Of a stretch of 64,000 nucleotides of DNA, positions 1 through 9,900 are shown piece by piece. A program made the translations under genes and the position numbers. A model generated the notes under the pieces. The model was not told the DNA's origin. It did no database searches and saw only the letters and a list, made by a program, of their open reading frames with translations. How positions within the stretch are numbered: position 1 is the first letter of the stretch; each line of letters opens with the position of its first letter. Source of the DNA: Gimesia alba (lineage in GTDB: Bacteria > Planctomycetota > Planctomycetia > Planctomycetales > Planctomycetaceae); contig NZ_CP036269.1 of NCBI RefSeq assembly GCF_007744675.1, positions 5,311,546-5,375,545 of the forward strand, in the 5' to 3' direction.

Positions 1-117
1 CAGTGCCATCGTGGTGCGGTCTTGTTTTTTATCACTAGTGCTCCGTCAGTTTTACTAATTTAGGTTGCCAAGATCGATTGAATATCAGATCCCTTACGTA
101 TTCAAGGAGGATCTGAT

Positions 118-561
118 ATGGAAAAGAAATACATGGTACGTCTGTCGCAGAAGGAACGAGATACGCTTACGGATGTCCGCAAGCGGCTGAAAGGTTCATC
201 ACAGAAGGTGAGGCGCGCGGAGATTCTGCTAAAGGCGGATGTGCAGGGACCGAACTGGACTGACATGAAGATCGCCGAGGCGTTTTCGTGCCGCGTACAG
301 ACTGTTGATAATCTCCGCAAACGACTGGTCGTCGAAGGGTTTGAGATCGCCTTGAATGGCAAAGCGCGGGAATCACCACCGAGACAGAAAGTTCTCGATG
401 GCAAGCAGGAAGCGCAGGTGATTGCCATGCGTCTGGGTAAACCGCCGAAAGGATATGCGAACTGGTCGCTTCGGCTGCTGGCGGAACATGTGGTGGAACT
501 GGGACTGGTCGAATCGATCAGTCACGAGACAATTCGGCAAACGCTTAAAAAAACGGTATGA
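118..561 (+). CDS. IS630 transposase, N-terminal part (DNA-binding frame A)
   Basis: This 147-residue frame carries the helix-turn-helix DNA-binding region of an IS630-type transposase, ending at a typical TIRQTLKK segment just before the catalytic domain. The ATG at 118 has a perfect AGGAGG ribosome site seven bases upstream. The frame stops at 559-561, four bases into the catalytic frame (ATGA overlap). A run of seven A at 547-553 precedes the stop. A minus-one slip there reads LKK into N-G-M of frame B, which fits the usual LKKN junction of the family. The working product is therefore probably the fused A-B protein made by ribosomal or transcriptional slippage. Confidence 0.85.
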   Translation: MEKKYMVRLSQKERDTLTDVRKRLKGSSQKVRRAEILLKADVQGPNWTDMKIAEAFSCRVQTVDNLRKRLVVEGFEIALNGKARESPPRQKVLDGKQEAQVIAMRLGKPPKGYANWSLRLLAEHVVELGLVESISHETIRQTLKKTV

Positions 562-1253
562 CACAGCGCAAAATTCAGTATTGGGTGATTCCACCAGAGG
601 CCGACGCAGAATTTATAGCGTCGATGGAAGAGGTTCTGGACACCTACGAAGCACCTTACAACAGCGAATATCCCGTGCTGTGCATGGATGAGCAACCCGT
701 CCAGCTTCACAAAGAAGTTCGCCAGCCCATACCGGCGACCAGAAAACAGGCACGTCGAGTCGACTATGAATATGAGCGGTGTGGAACTGTCAGCGTATTC
801 CTGTTTACAGAACCGTTGTCGGGTTGGCGTGAGGTCCGTGTCCGCGATCAAAGGACCAAAGTCGACTGGGCCATTGAAATGGAACGGCTGCTGACAACGC
901 GCTACCGTTCTGCCAGAAAAGTGATCGTCGTCTGCGACAATTTAAACACGCACACCAAAGGGGCATTTTACGAAGCGTTCCCCGCAGAGAAGGCGCGCTC
1001 ACTGGTCCGGCGGATCGAATTTCGCCACACTCCCATTCATGGCAGTTGGCTGAACATCGCTGAAAACGAACTGAGCACGATGCCCCGACAGTACGTTACT
1101 GGTCGCCGCTTCGAATCCGCACGACTGTTGCGAGCGGAAACCAAAGCCTGGTCGAAGTACGCCAACAAAAAGCAGCGTGGAGTGGACTGGCAATTCAAAG
1201 TTCAGAACGCCCGAGTGAAATTGAAATCACTCTATCCCAAAATCAAAACATGA
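558..1253 (+). CDS. IS630 transposase, catalytic part (DDE frame B)
   Basis: This 231-residue frame is the DDE superfamily endonuclease domain (IS630 type). The acidic triad is visible: D in VLCMDEQ, D in VVCDNLNTH and E in SWLNIAENE, with the spacing expected for the family. It has no ribosome site of its own; its ATG overlaps the stop of frame A, so expression is by minus-one slippage on the preceding A7 run or by reinitiation. The domain looks full length and lacks internal stops, so the element may still be active. Confidence 0.85.
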   Translation: MTQRKIQYWVIPPEADAEFIASMEEVLDTYEAPYNSEYPVLCMDEQPVQLHKEVRQPIPATRKQARRVDYEYERCGTVSVFLFTEPLSGWREVRVRDQRTKVDWAIEMERLLTTRYRSARKVIVVCDNLNTHTKGAFYEAFPAEKARSLVRRIEFRHTPIHGSWLNIAENELSTMPRQYVTGRRFESARLLRAETKAWSKYANKKQRGVDWQFKVQNARVKLKSLYPKIKT

Positions 1254-1478
1254 CACAGCACTAGTCCTCTGGAGTTTGATTTTGGCAAAACCTCTCCTGT
1301 CGATATGCTGCGTTCTGGCAAGGCTTTTATTGGGTTGGTTTGGACAAGGACAGGAAAATGACCTAGTATTTTGGGTACGAGGTGTACTCTTTTTTTGAAA
1401 CTTGTCCTTGAGTTATTGTAGAAATTGCGAGGACGAGATGCGAGTGGTTTGTGCTTGTGGAAATTGCGTGACTTTGCC

Positions 1479-2301
1479 CTAACCTTGAGCCAGTTGGAAT
1501 GTTAGAATTCCCAGTGAGCAGTGCGGGCGGTTTACGTTATAGTACAGCCGCCACTGGTCAACTTGTTCTTGAGCGTCTGCCAAGCTTATAAACCAATGCT
1601 GGTTTAAACATTCCTGGCGAACCCGTCCGTTGAACGATTCAATATACGCATTTTCCGTCGGTTTTCCAAACCGATTGAAATCCAGAGTCACGTTGTTGAA
1701 TTAAGCCCACCAGTTCAGGCTCTTCGAAATGAACTCGGGACCGTTATCCACGCGAATCGATTGAGGTCAGCCCCGAACCTCTTTGACTCGTTCCAATGCT
1801 GCTACTACATCATCCCCCGTCAGCCGCGTGCCGACTCGAATGGCAAGACTCTCACGACTAAAGTTATCGACTAACGTCAACAGCCTGAATCGCTTCCCGT
1901 CAAACAGCTGGTCGGCCATGAAGTCCATACTCCAACTCTCATTTAGTGCAGCTGGCTTTCGGTCGCGTTACTCGGACCTGGCAACTTCGATTCCGCCGTG
2001 GATGTTTTCGACGCATTTGTAGGCCTTCTTCGATAAAAAGTCGGTAAACCAGCTTGTGATTCACATTCCATCCTTCACGCAACAAGAGAATATGTAACCG
2101 CCGATAACCGAAATTCACACGGGTACTGGCAAGATCACGTAACCGGATTCGTAATTCGGTCTGCTCGTCTCGAATACTTTTGTAACGGTGGCTGACTCGG
2201 GGAAAATTCAATGCCCTGCAAACACGACGTTCATTTTGGAAATAACCTGCCTGAAGCCGCTTCACCACTACGCGACGACGATCAGACCTCATACCTTTCA
2301 C
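1479..2301 (-). pseudogene. IS3 orfB (integrase-type transposase), disrupted
   Basis: The N-terminal 120 residues (from 2301) carry the HTH_21-like region with VNFGYRRLHILLLREGW. The C-terminal 70 residues (1479-1691) carry the end of the rve integrase core with ENAYIESFNGRVRQECL and the catalytic E, then the usual QWRLYYNVNRPH tail. The middle, with the two catalytic aspartates, is out of frame. No functional transposase can be made. Confidence 0.75.
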
Positions 2302-2525
2302 TGGACTACATCCTGCAGCATCTTTTCATCGAGGCTGAGATCGGCCACAAGCTGTTTCAGGCGCCGCAACTCAGCCACTCCCATCCCGGCAAACTTCTTT
2401 TTTCAGCAGTAGAGGATCTACTCGGAGATTCCCATTTTGCGGGTTACTTCCGCAACCGGAGTTCCTGATTCCGCCTGATGTAAAGTGAAGGCAATTTGTT
2501 CTTCTGTGTATCGTTTTCGTTTCAT
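2298..2525 (-). pseudogene. IS3 orfA (helix-turn-helix) with two nonsense codons
   Basis: From the ATG at 2525 the frame reads MKRKRYTEEQIA...VTRKMGISE, the standard IS3 orfA helix-turn-helix start. A TAG then follows at 2418-2420 and a TGA a few codons later. Beyond these the same frame continues with KKKFAGMGVAELRRLKQL and a leucine-rich zipper ending at VVQ, so the gene is otherwise collinear with intact orfA. It is inactivated by point mutations rather than deletion. Confidence 0.75.
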
Positions 2526-2787
2526 AGATCTGGTCCTTTTTGTGAATACAAGATAACAAAATCTCTCGCATACCGCATGGATCAGGAAACGGGAGGGGAA
2601 GGTTACTTGATGAAGAAAGATAACAACTATATTCCGCTTGTTTTTGTTGTCTCTTGGAATGAAACTCACAGATACAATCAACTTGTAAGAACCCATTTAT
2701 TCCTCCCCAGAATACAGAATTCTCTAATAGCTAAAAAAACAACAATAGCCCCCCCTGCTGGATGGCTATCGCTGGACCTGTTTTGCT
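2526..2787. other. Intergenic, no feature seen
   Basis: A 262-base stretch between the IS3 remnant and the end of the recombinase gene. Reading frames crossing it have no family resemblance and overlap the recombinase antisense. Confidence 0.5.
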
Positions 2788-3519
2788 TCAGGCAGTCTGT
2801 TGAGGACGCCTGCGAGAGGCATTTTCCGGTGCCTCTGTCAGCGGGACAAAGGGATCACTCAGCCCTTGTCTCCGAAGTTCTTTTCCCATCTGGAGAGCAA
2901 GGTGGGCACCTCGTTTCGAAATCCCGAGATAGGAACCAATCTCCTCTAATGTCGGTCGGTGATCTGAATTGAGATTGTAATAGTTCAGAGCCGACATCGC
3001 ATACCTGGGCGCAATTGAAGGCTCAAATAAATCGACGACAACGTCTTTTTGAAATATTTTAGGATTAATTGGAACCTCCTCTCGGCCAGCTGAATGTAGT
3101 TCTATCCCCTGTATTCTGATTTCAGAAAGGAGAAGTGTCATTTCTGCCCGAAGAACCACCTTATTACGACCAAATTGCTGGCAAGGGACCGCTCGAATGG
3201 GGCCTTTTAGAAGTTGCTCCAATACCGCACCTGAACTGCGTTCCATTGCAAGTATCTGCTCGGCAGCCCCCTGGAATTTCTCAATAATCTCATCTCGGGA
3301 TGGCAGCATTCTGGCTTGGGTTAACTGACTCTCCAGCTGCTCTTCATCCCGCCTCAGACCATCCAGTTGAGCCTGAATTTCCTCGGCTTTGACAATGACA
3401 AACTCTGGAGGATCCCCACTTTTCATAACCACCTTCAACAGGTTGTCCTTCTGCCGTTTGAGTTCAGCACGGCGTTTCTTCAACCCAACTCTTAATTTTT
3501 CGATTTCTACTGGAGTCAA
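2788..3519 (-). CDS. Large serine recombinase, C-terminal coiled-coil part (separated by a stop codon)
   Basis: This 243-residue frame is rich in charged heptads (RAELKRQKDNLLK, EEIQAQLDGLRRDEEQLESQL) typical of the coiled-coil segment behind the zinc ribbon of large serine recombinases. The only start available is a TTG at 3519. It is in the same frame as the upstream recombinase part: after the TAA at 3604-3606 there are 28 sense codons and then this segment. The simplest reading is one gene split by a nonsense codon. A separately translated C-terminal fragment is possible but has no clear ribosome site. Confidence 0.6.
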   Translation of the reverse strand: MTPVEIEKLRVGLKKRRAELKRQKDNLLKVVMKSGDPPEFVIVKAEEIQAQLDGLRRDEEQLESQLTQARMLPSRDEIIEKFQGAAEQILAMERSSGAVLEQLLKGPIRAVPCQQFGRNKVVLRAEMTLLLSEIRIQGIELHSAGREEVPINPKIFQKDVVVDLFEPSIAPRYAMSALNYYNLNSDHRPTLEEIGSYLGISKRGAHLALQMGKELRRQGLSDPFVPLTEAPENASRRRPQQTA

Positions 3520-3603
3520 CAGTAAATTCTCGATGTAGGCAATCAGAGGATCTAGAATCGCTTTGGAGGACTGCAGGATAACTTCAGAAACCCTGCTTCC
3601 AAT

Positions 3604-4713
3604 TTAACGATAAACAAAATCACGCAGCGCTGTAGCACTGTTCCAACACCGATTTTTCGAGGCTGCACTGCAACGAAATCCACCCTCTCTTCGACCGTCC
3701 ATATGCATCTTACTCCCACAGATCCCACAGATAAATAATCTCGACAGAGGGCTGCGAGAATCTCTGGAAATCCCGTAAAGTGGATGATCGATCCCCTGAG
3801 GATAACTTGATCTCGCTCCTCTTTGATCAATCACTTCATTCGCCTTATACCAAAGCCAATCCTCAATTATTCTTAAGTGTGGCATCGCTCGAGTTTGAAT
3901 ATTCCCTGGATCTGGATTTCTAATTTGTTTTGACCTACCTGTCGTATGTTGTTTACGAGAGATCGTCTTGCGAAATATTTCCTCTCCTCGATAAAGAGAG
4001 CAACGAACCATGCTGCGAACATTGCCCTCAGTCCATTCCTCTTTCTGTGCATTTGACCCTTTAGGGAGGCCCTGTTCTGTCAAATAATTCGCAATCAAAT
4101 CTAACGGGCGCCCATCCGCAACCATCTGAAACGCATCGCGAATCATTCCCGCCCAATCTGGATCGACACGATCAAATTTGGGAGCTTTATGCTGTTCCGG
4201 ATTTTTCTGATACCGTTCGTATCCAGCTCGAATTGGCCCAATGGCTGCTCCCATATCCCACAGGCCATTGAGCGCCCGTTTAATGCGAAAGCGAGTATAA
4301 TAGTTATCTTGTCCGTGGTGTCTCTGAGCTTCCTCCAACCGCTGTTGCCAGTCGTCGTTGGCTGTATCAACCCGGTCATTGATACAGATTACACGGATAT
4401 CATTGTCGACAGCCGCACCAACCAGATCCATGCACGGAGAAATACCTCGAAACAGCCTACTGGAATCCTCAGAGATAATCAGGTCCCAATTGCGTTTCCA
4501 GATTCCCTGACGAACTTGGTCAATACCTGGCCGACTATGAATTTCACCTGAAATTCCACGATCACACTGTTCATCAAGTGATGAGACATCCACCCCCATC
4601 TCAGACAGAAATTCCTTACAATATTGCAGTTGGTCTTCAATACTTTGCTGCCTTTGTTCATCTTTGGAAAATCTGCCATAAAACAGAATTCGCAAATGTT
4701 TCTGAAGAGGCAC
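3604..4713 (-). pseudogene. Large serine recombinase, catalytic and zinc-ribbon part (stop-interrupted)
   Basis: The N-terminal resolvase domain begins at LRILFYGRFSKDEQ, where the serine of FSKDEQ fits the nucleophile position, followed by QSIEDQLQYC and the SEDSSRLFR segment. A recombinase domain follows and then a zinc ribbon (CGICGSKM...FRC...NRC). The frame stays open up to 5034, but the upstream extension has no recombinase character, so I chose the GTG at 4713, eight codons before the catalytic motif region. The TAA at 3604-3606 removes the coiled coil. Such enzymes integrate phages and conjugative elements, but no cargo genes remain here. Confidence 0.7.
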
Positions 4714-4976
4714 ACATACAAAGTAAAAACCAAAGCCTGCTAAGGACGGAATCGGAACCACATAACGCTCGTCACTAACGGCTTCTAAACCCGTAAATTG
4801 TGATAAAAATGTGTTAGACTGTTTCCCCAACAACCGGTGATAACCGTTACCAACCGTGAAGAACACACTGATCGCAAGAGTAACGACAGAAAGCACTAAC
4901 AACAGAAAGACAGACCGAAAAATAACTTGTGGAAACCCGGGGGTGAGTTTCCCCCTCTCTCCGCATTCAATGAACC

Positions 4977-5014
4977 ATGGCTCGAAACCTCTAGTAAAAA
5001 AGGTTTCGAGCCAT
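4977..5014. repeat. Perfect 13-bp inverted repeat near the recombinase
   Basis: ATGGCTCGAAACC at 4977-4989 is mirrored exactly at 5002-5014 with a 12-base A-rich spacer. It lies about 270 bases upstream of the recombinase start and 70 bases past the end of the DUF1592 gene. It lacks a clean T-run on either side. It may be a hairpin terminator for the DUF1592 operon or part of a recombination site. Confidence 0.5.
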
Positions 5015-5085
5015 TGTTTTATTGTGCACCCCACTTGTTTCGTCTTTGTCCCTGTGTGGAAATTCCTGATTGTAGCCGTGCTGTT

Positions 5086-7605
5086 TTAACGCGATCGAAA
5101 GATTCGGGACGTCATGACTTCGAGCACGATTGTCTGCAGGCCGTAGTTCTCGGCTTTGGCACGTTTCAGTATGTCTTCGATCTCGTACTGGTCGGACCGT
5201 TCCATCTGCCGTCCGGTTGAGTACGTGAGCAGCTTTTCAATCAGACAGTGGGTGAACTGATCAAGACGGTTTTCGAGCAGCACATGCTTAAAGCTGGCAA
5301 AATCAGTGAATGTTTCCCCAGAAGGAAGTTTGCCTGTCGGATCGACTTTAGGACCGACTCCTTTTCCTTTCGGTTTGGGGTACTTGTTTCGCCACCGGCC
5401 AATAGGGTCAAATGATTCCAATGCATGACCGTGTGGATCGATGTTTCGATGACATACGTAACACGTTTGATCCGTGCTGTGTTTTGCCAGTCTCTCACGA
5501 ATTGTCGTTGCCCCGCTGACATCAGCCTCAATGGCAGGCACTTCGTCTGGAGGAGGCGGTGGTGGTGTTCCGAGTAGATTTTCGAGAACCCAGACACCGC
5601 GCGTTACCGGAGAGGTATCAACGCCATTGGCGCTGACCGTCAGCACACCAGCCATGCCTAACAACCCTCCACGCTGTTTCGTGCCAGAGAGCTTGACACG
5701 CCTGAAACCATCTTTCAGTCGCAGCTTGTCTTTCTCTGGTAACTGATAGAGATGGGCCAGTTTCTTGTCAACAAAAGTAAAGTCAGCGTCCAGAAAATAA
5801 TTCACCGATCCGTTCTCATCCAGCAGGGAACGGAAAAACAAGCGAGCTTCCTGTTTCATCGACTCAGGCAGGTTCTGAGCGTAGTATTCCCACGCAGCTC
5901 TGCGCGGTGGAGGCTGGTCACCAATGGCGCGAAGATTCAGCCAGCTATCAAGGAAACCATTGACGAATTCATCAGAACGTGGATCTTTCAGCAGACGTCG
6001 AATCTGCTTCTGTAATTCTTCTTTTTTCTTCAGTCGACCAGAGGCGGCCGCGGCGAATAACTCTGCATCAGGGGGTGCTGTCCAGAGCGCATAGGAAAGT
6101 CGCGACGCCAGATCATACGGGTGCAATTCGAGCTCATCCTCGGGAGTGATCTCGCTGAGGTACAAAAAGGAGGGAGAGCAAAGTATCATCTTGAGTGTAT
6201 CGAGAGCCGCCTGACGTGGCGTTGCTTGCTCGAACAATCGCAGCTCGTAAAGCGCTTTGATCCGCTGTTGATCCGATTCGTTTAACGGACGCCGATAGGC
6301 TTTGTTCGCAAAGGCAAAGAGTTGTTCCAGCGCATGGTCTTCCTGAAACCCCTCTTTCCCGAACACGGCGATCTCTTCTTTGCTGCCGGCTGGTTCTGAA
6401 ATTGGACCATGGATTTTGATTTCGCCGATCCTGATATGAGGCAGCTTTCCCTCGCGAAGCAACGCCTTCCGTCTGACACCGGTATCCGGATTTTTGAATT
6501 CATCTTTATAGCGTTTGTTAAGTGCGATGACAGAGGCACGCGACTCATAAGGTCCATTTGGAAAAATGAAGCGCGGTGTCTGCCCTGCTTCAAGCCAGAC
6601 GCGAAACTTGAACCACTCTGGTTTGTCATCTGGAACCACGGTGCTTGCCAGGATCGGTTCAATCGCCTGGGGATAATGGATATGACCTTTCGTCACATCA
6701 CCGGGAACAACCGCCAATTGAAATGGTTCTGAAAAGTCGATGCGGAAAATCTTGGGATCGTAGTGAGTGTCGCGGTGCATCGCTTGCGCTTGCACCTGAA
6801 TGTCATAAAGCCCTGAGATCGGCACGCCCGCCAGGAAATCTTCAATGTGCCCGTAGCCCCCCTGGCGCGTATCAGTGTTGGGCTGTTCGTAGAGACAGAG
6901 ATACCGATATTTGAAGACACTTCGATGCGAGCCCGACAGTTCTTCATACTGTTTGAAATTGTCAGTAAAGTGCCACGACTTGGGTTTCATTTCAGGTTTT
7001 CCAAGACGGGCTTCTACCAGTCGGGAGGCGGCTTGAATATACTGATCCAACAGAAATCCGGAAGTCACCAGCGACTCACCGATATTGTCCATGTGCTGAC
7101 TGGTCTCTTCTTTCGGGAAGTCCGCCGTTAATCCCAGCGTGTCGACACGACGGCCAAACAGAGTCGCCAGGGTATTTTCATATTCCCGATTGGAAAGGCG
7201 ACGCATGATCGTGCGTGACCCGGTACTTTCAAACTGGCTGCGCGCTTCCTGAATACTGTCTCGCAAGGCACCGATTAAAGCGAGTCTCTCTTCATCGGTC
7301 GGCTGGTCCGATTCTTCCGGTGGCATTTTCCGCAGTGTGACCTGATCGATAATTCCATCAGCGGTGATCAGCTGCTGTTGGGTTTTGATCGGCAGCGAGA
7401 ACGATTCAAACTCGCGCTCACCATCCGCAGTCTTGATGTCATGGCAATCAAGACAGTATTTCTTTAAAAGCCGGGTGACGGTTGGATTGTGTTTGTGCTG
7501 CTTTTCCTCTGCTGAGCAAGGCAGCAGCACGGAAACGCTGATAACGAATCCGCAAACGGCGCGAAATGCTCGCATACTGAGAGTCTCTATAAACTGTGTA
7601 TTCAT
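5086..7605 (-). CDS. DUF1592-family protein with planctomycete cytochrome motifs
   Basis: An 839-residue exported protein of the planctomycete DUF1587/1592/1588/1585/1595 architecture. A signal peptide ends near VLLPCSA. A haem-type CLDCH motif follows close to the N-terminus (cytochrome c-like PSCyt1 region) and a second CYVCH motif lies in the DUF1588/1585 part, followed by NIDPHGHALESFDPIG, a hallmark of the family. The ATG at 7605 is preferred; a TTG at 7611 overlaps the previous stop. It forms a two-gene operon with the upstream DUF1552 gene. The pair is common and often multi-copy in planctomycetes. The biochemical role is unknown; periplasmic redox or polymer breakdown has been suggested, and I do not assign one. 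Confidence 0.9.
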   Translation of the reverse strand: MNTQFIETLSMRAFRAVCGFVISVSVLLPCSAEEKQHKHNPTVTRLLKKYCLDCHDIKTADGEREFESFSLPIKTQQQLITADGIIDQVTLRKMPPEESDQPTDEERLALIGALRDSIQEARSQFESTGSRTIMRRLSNREYENTLATLFGRRVDTLGLTADFPKEETSQHMDNIGESLVTSGFLLDQYIQAASRLVEARLGKPEMKPKSWHFTDNFKQYEELSGSHRSVFKYRYLCLYEQPNTDTRQGGYGHIEDFLAGVPISGLYDIQVQAQAMHRDTHYDPKIFRIDFSEPFQLAVVPGDVTKGHIHYPQAIEPILASTVVPDDKPEWFKFRVWLEAGQTPRFIFPNGPYESRASVIALNKRYKDEFKNPDTGVRRKALLREGKLPHIRIGEIKIHGPISEPAGSKEEIAVFGKEGFQEDHALEQLFAFANKAYRRPLNESDQQRIKALYELRLFEQATPRQAALDTLKMILCSPSFLYLSEITPEDELELHPYDLASRLSYALWTAPPDAELFAAAASGRLKKKEELQKQIRRLLKDPRSDEFVNGFLDSWLNLRAIGDQPPPRRAAWEYYAQNLPESMKQEARLFFRSLLDENGSVNYFLDADFTFVDKKLAHLYQLPEKDKLRLKDGFRRVKLSGTKQRGGLLGMAGVLTVSANGVDTSPVTRGVWVLENLLGTPPPPPPDEVPAIEADVSGATTIRERLAKHSTDQTCYVCHRNIDPHGHALESFDPIGRWRNKYPKPKGKGVGPKVDPTGKLPSGETFTDFASFKHVLLENRLDQFTHCLIEKLLTYSTGRQMERSDQYEIEDILKRAKAENYGLQTIVLEVMTSRIFRSR

Positions 7606-7607
7606 CT

Positions 7608-8891
7608 TCAAGAGAACCTTCCGGTACTCGTTCCGAACGATTCCTTCTCAACCCCCATTCTCTGGGCGATATCCAGGAAGAGGTTGCACAGAGGGACTTT
7701 GCCCGGGCCTTTCGAGGGGGCTTTCTTAAATTCGCCAGTCCCATACCCGCCTCCAGCCAGAATGATGGGTAAATCTGAGTTGGTGTGTGAATTGGCATTC
7801 CCCATGCCGCTGCCGAACAGGACCGCCGTGGAATCGAGAAGCGTCTGTTCGCCGTCGGATATTCCAGCCAGACGGGTCAGGAATTTTCCAAACTGTTCGA
7901 TCTGATATCGCTCAAGGGTGACCAGGTGCCCAACCGACTCTTCGTTGTTACCGTGATGCGAAAGACCATGGTAGGACTTATTAATACCCAGGTGCTGTGG
8001 CAAAAAGCTGCCGCCAATTTCCAGCGTGGCGATCCGTGTTGAATCTGTCTGCAAAGCCAGCGCGATCAATTCGTAGAGCATAGGCAGGTCTTCAACGGTG
8101 TTCTTATCGGCGGGCTTGTCGAAGGGTGCTTTCGGCTTGGGCTGATCAGACCAGATCTGACGGAGCTTCAGACGTTTTTCGACATCGCGAATGGAACTGA
8201 AATACTCATCGAGTTTCGCCTTGTCTTCACTATTCACTCGTTTCGAAAGCGAGCGGGCTTCGTCGTGAATCGAATCAAGAATCGACGCTTGCAGTGAATT
8301 CTCTTTCACTTTCTGTGCCTGAAGCTGTTTCGAATCCGCGATGAAGAGTCGGTCAAACAATTCCGCAGGCCCTGTGATCGGCGGAACCCGCACACCTGAC
8401 TTCGTCCAAGAGAGTTGACAGCCACCATGAATTCCCCCTTCAGACCCGACCGTGAGCGACGGAAAGCGTGTCTGATTACCGATTTCATCCGCGATGAATT
8501 GATCGATGGTAACGTTGCCGTCTGTCCGATTCTTGGACTCGTGATGGAGCAAACCCGACAGGAACGTATGCACGGCAAAGTGGCCGCCGCGAAGTCCATG
8601 ATCGAGTCCGCGATAGACCGTCAGCTGATCTCGATTGGCTGCGAGAGGCTTGAGCAGCGTCGTCTCTTCATACCCTTTGCCTGTTTTCTCAGGAAAAAAA
8701 TGTTTCAGTTGAAAACCAAGCAAGTTCCCGACAGCGACAAACCGTTGTGCCCCCGCACCGGCCCCACGAGACTCAGTAATCGCGGAATTCCCCGCCAGTG
8801 AGCCCGTCATCAGGGATGGCAGCCCAGGCAAAGCCAGAGATCCGGCAAAGGACCGAAGAATGAATCGGCGGCGATTGATTTTATCGTTCAT
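7608..8891 (-). CDS. DUF1552 protein with Tat signal
   Basis: A 427-residue protein starting at the ATG at 8891 (an earlier in-frame GTG at 8912 is less likely). The N-terminus NRRRFILRSFAGSLALPG is a twin-arginine signal, so the protein is exported folded. The body matches DUF1552, with conserved blocks such as YRGLDHGLRGGH, LPQHLGINKSYHGLSHHG and VLFGSGMGNANSH, related to the DUF1501/alkaline-phosphatase-like group. It is the first gene of the operon with the DUF1592 protein, with stop and start regions overlapping. The substrate is unknown. Confidence 0.9.
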   Translation of the reverse strand: MNDKINRRRFILRSFAGSLALPGLPSLMTGSLAGNSAITESRGAGAGAQRFVAVGNLLGFQLKHFFPEKTGKGYEETTLLKPLAANRDQLTVYRGLDHGLRGGHFAVHTFLSGLLHHESKNRTDGNVTIDQFIADEIGNQTRFPSLTVGSEGGIHGGCQLSWTKSGVRVPPITGPAELFDRLFIADSKQLQAQKVKENSLQASILDSIHDEARSLSKRVNSEDKAKLDEYFSSIRDVEKRLKLRQIWSDQPKPKAPFDKPADKNTVEDLPMLYELIALALQTDSTRIATLEIGGSFLPQHLGINKSYHGLSHHGNNEESVGHLVTLERYQIEQFGKFLTRLAGISDGEQTLLDSTAVLFGSGMGNANSHTNSDLPIILAGGGYGTGEFKKAPSKGPGKVPLCNLFLDIAQRMGVEKESFGTSTGRFS

Positions 8892-9386
8892 ATTAGCAGT
8901 CTGTCCAATCACAAAGGGAAACGTAGAATCCTATTGAAAGTCGGGCCTCTTGAAAGTCTGGTTGTTTGAAAACCGCTTCTATCAGCGTTTAAGTGTATTT
9001 TCAATACGCACAGAGCCTGGTCAAGAAACTGAATCTGGCCGCCTGATTTTACCCGAAATGGAGATGCAACGCCATGTATATTTACAACAAGATCCCCAAT
9101 ATCACATCTGATCGGAGTGGTGAGTCCAGTACAATTATCGGCATTATAGTAGTCAGAGAGACTAATCCAGGCCTGCGATAGCAAATGTAAACTCATGAGT
9201 GACCAAAATATTTGTGGCAGTCTTGTGGCATTCCTTTTTTCCTATCAAGAGAAATGGAGAGAGAAACTCACTTGACGAGATCGAATCACACTCTTTTCAC
9301 AACGCTGATCTGAATGACTGCGTTGGTTTCTGTTTGAAACTTCATTATTTCCCTCTTTCGGAAAATGGGTTTGAGTTGTGCCCCAT

Positions 9387-9426
9387 GCCTGCCAGCTGTG
9401 TTACCCTCGGCAGGCTTTTCTTTTTG
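9387..9426 (+). terminator. Intrinsic-terminator-like hairpin without an upstream gene
   Basis: GCCTGCC (9387-9393) pairs with GGCAGGC (9409-9415) and is followed by a T-rich run. On the plus strand it fits an intrinsic terminator, yet no plus-strand gene precedes it. A TTGACG box about 115 bases upstream could be part of a promoter. A small RNA is possible. Confidence 0.45.
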
Positions 9427-9900
9427 GCGCAGCCTTTCCCGAGGACGCCAGCATCTCCACTCCCCTGCTTTGATCCAGGAAACGACGTCACCTCACGACT
9501 GTCAATTTTCGACTTGACCGCATCGCGCAGATCAAGATCATCATGCGGAGATAACGTCGCGCGCGTGAGTGAGCACTACGGGTTCAGTGACCCTTTTCAA
9601 ACCACTGAAATCATCAGCACCATCAAACCCGCTTGTTTCAGCACGATTTTCCCAACCACTGCTCCGATGCACCTCAGTTATCAAACGACATCGCAAGACT
9701 TCATTTAACATTCCCAGAACATCACAAGCCCATCCCAGGAGATCAAATGACATTCCTGACGAAAATACGCAACGCCCCCTTGACTCCCCCACGCAGTTCG
9801 CAAAAATCCGTTTCACAATCATGATACTCTCTCCAGATACAGGGACGAGTCGATGTGCTGTTACCCTTGTTTTCAGGACTTTGACAACAGGAAAGCCCAA

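Larger units (their letters stand above)
36..1263 (+). mobile_element. IS630-family insertion sequence, apparently complete
   Basis: The ends are inverted repeats: ACTAGTGCT starts at 34 and its complement ends at 1265. The match continues inward with a shared GTCA followed by GTTTT on both sides. TA lies at both boundaries (36-37 and 1262-1263), as expected for IS630/Tc1-mariner elements, which insert at TA. Inside are two overlapping reading frames that together make one DDE transposase. The element is bounded on the right by a decayed IS3-type element. Exact ends are uncertain by a few bases because the CTAG palindrome occurs at both. Confidence 0.85.
1479..2525 (-). mobile_element. Decayed IS3-family element (orfA/orfB remnants)
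   Basis: Three pieces on the minus strand match the IS3 family (IS407-like organisation): an orfA start, an orfB N-terminal half and an orfB C-terminal end. Between 1692 and 1938 the integrase core is broken by stops and shifts. I could not define terminal inverted repeats. The element is a fossil and is a neighbour of the intact IS630 copy, which suggests this region tolerates insertions. Confidence 0.75.

Noticed and set aside
2496..2972. 158-codon plus-strand frame
   Set aside because: Overlaps the recombinase coiled coil antisense and the IS3 end; no own signals.
4977..5014. tRNA-like arm (GGTTTCGAGCC)
   Set aside because: Only one stem; no acceptor, anticodon or D arm around it.
4714..5034. 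N-terminal extension of the recombinase with a hydrophobic helix
   Set aside because: The frame is open, but the extension includes the inverted repeat at 4977-5014 and has no recombinase character; a GTG close to the catalytic domain is more likely.
9199..9708. 169-codon plus-strand frame in the gene-free stretch
   Set aside because: Low-quality composition, no ribosome site, and it is crossed by a terminator-like hairpin.
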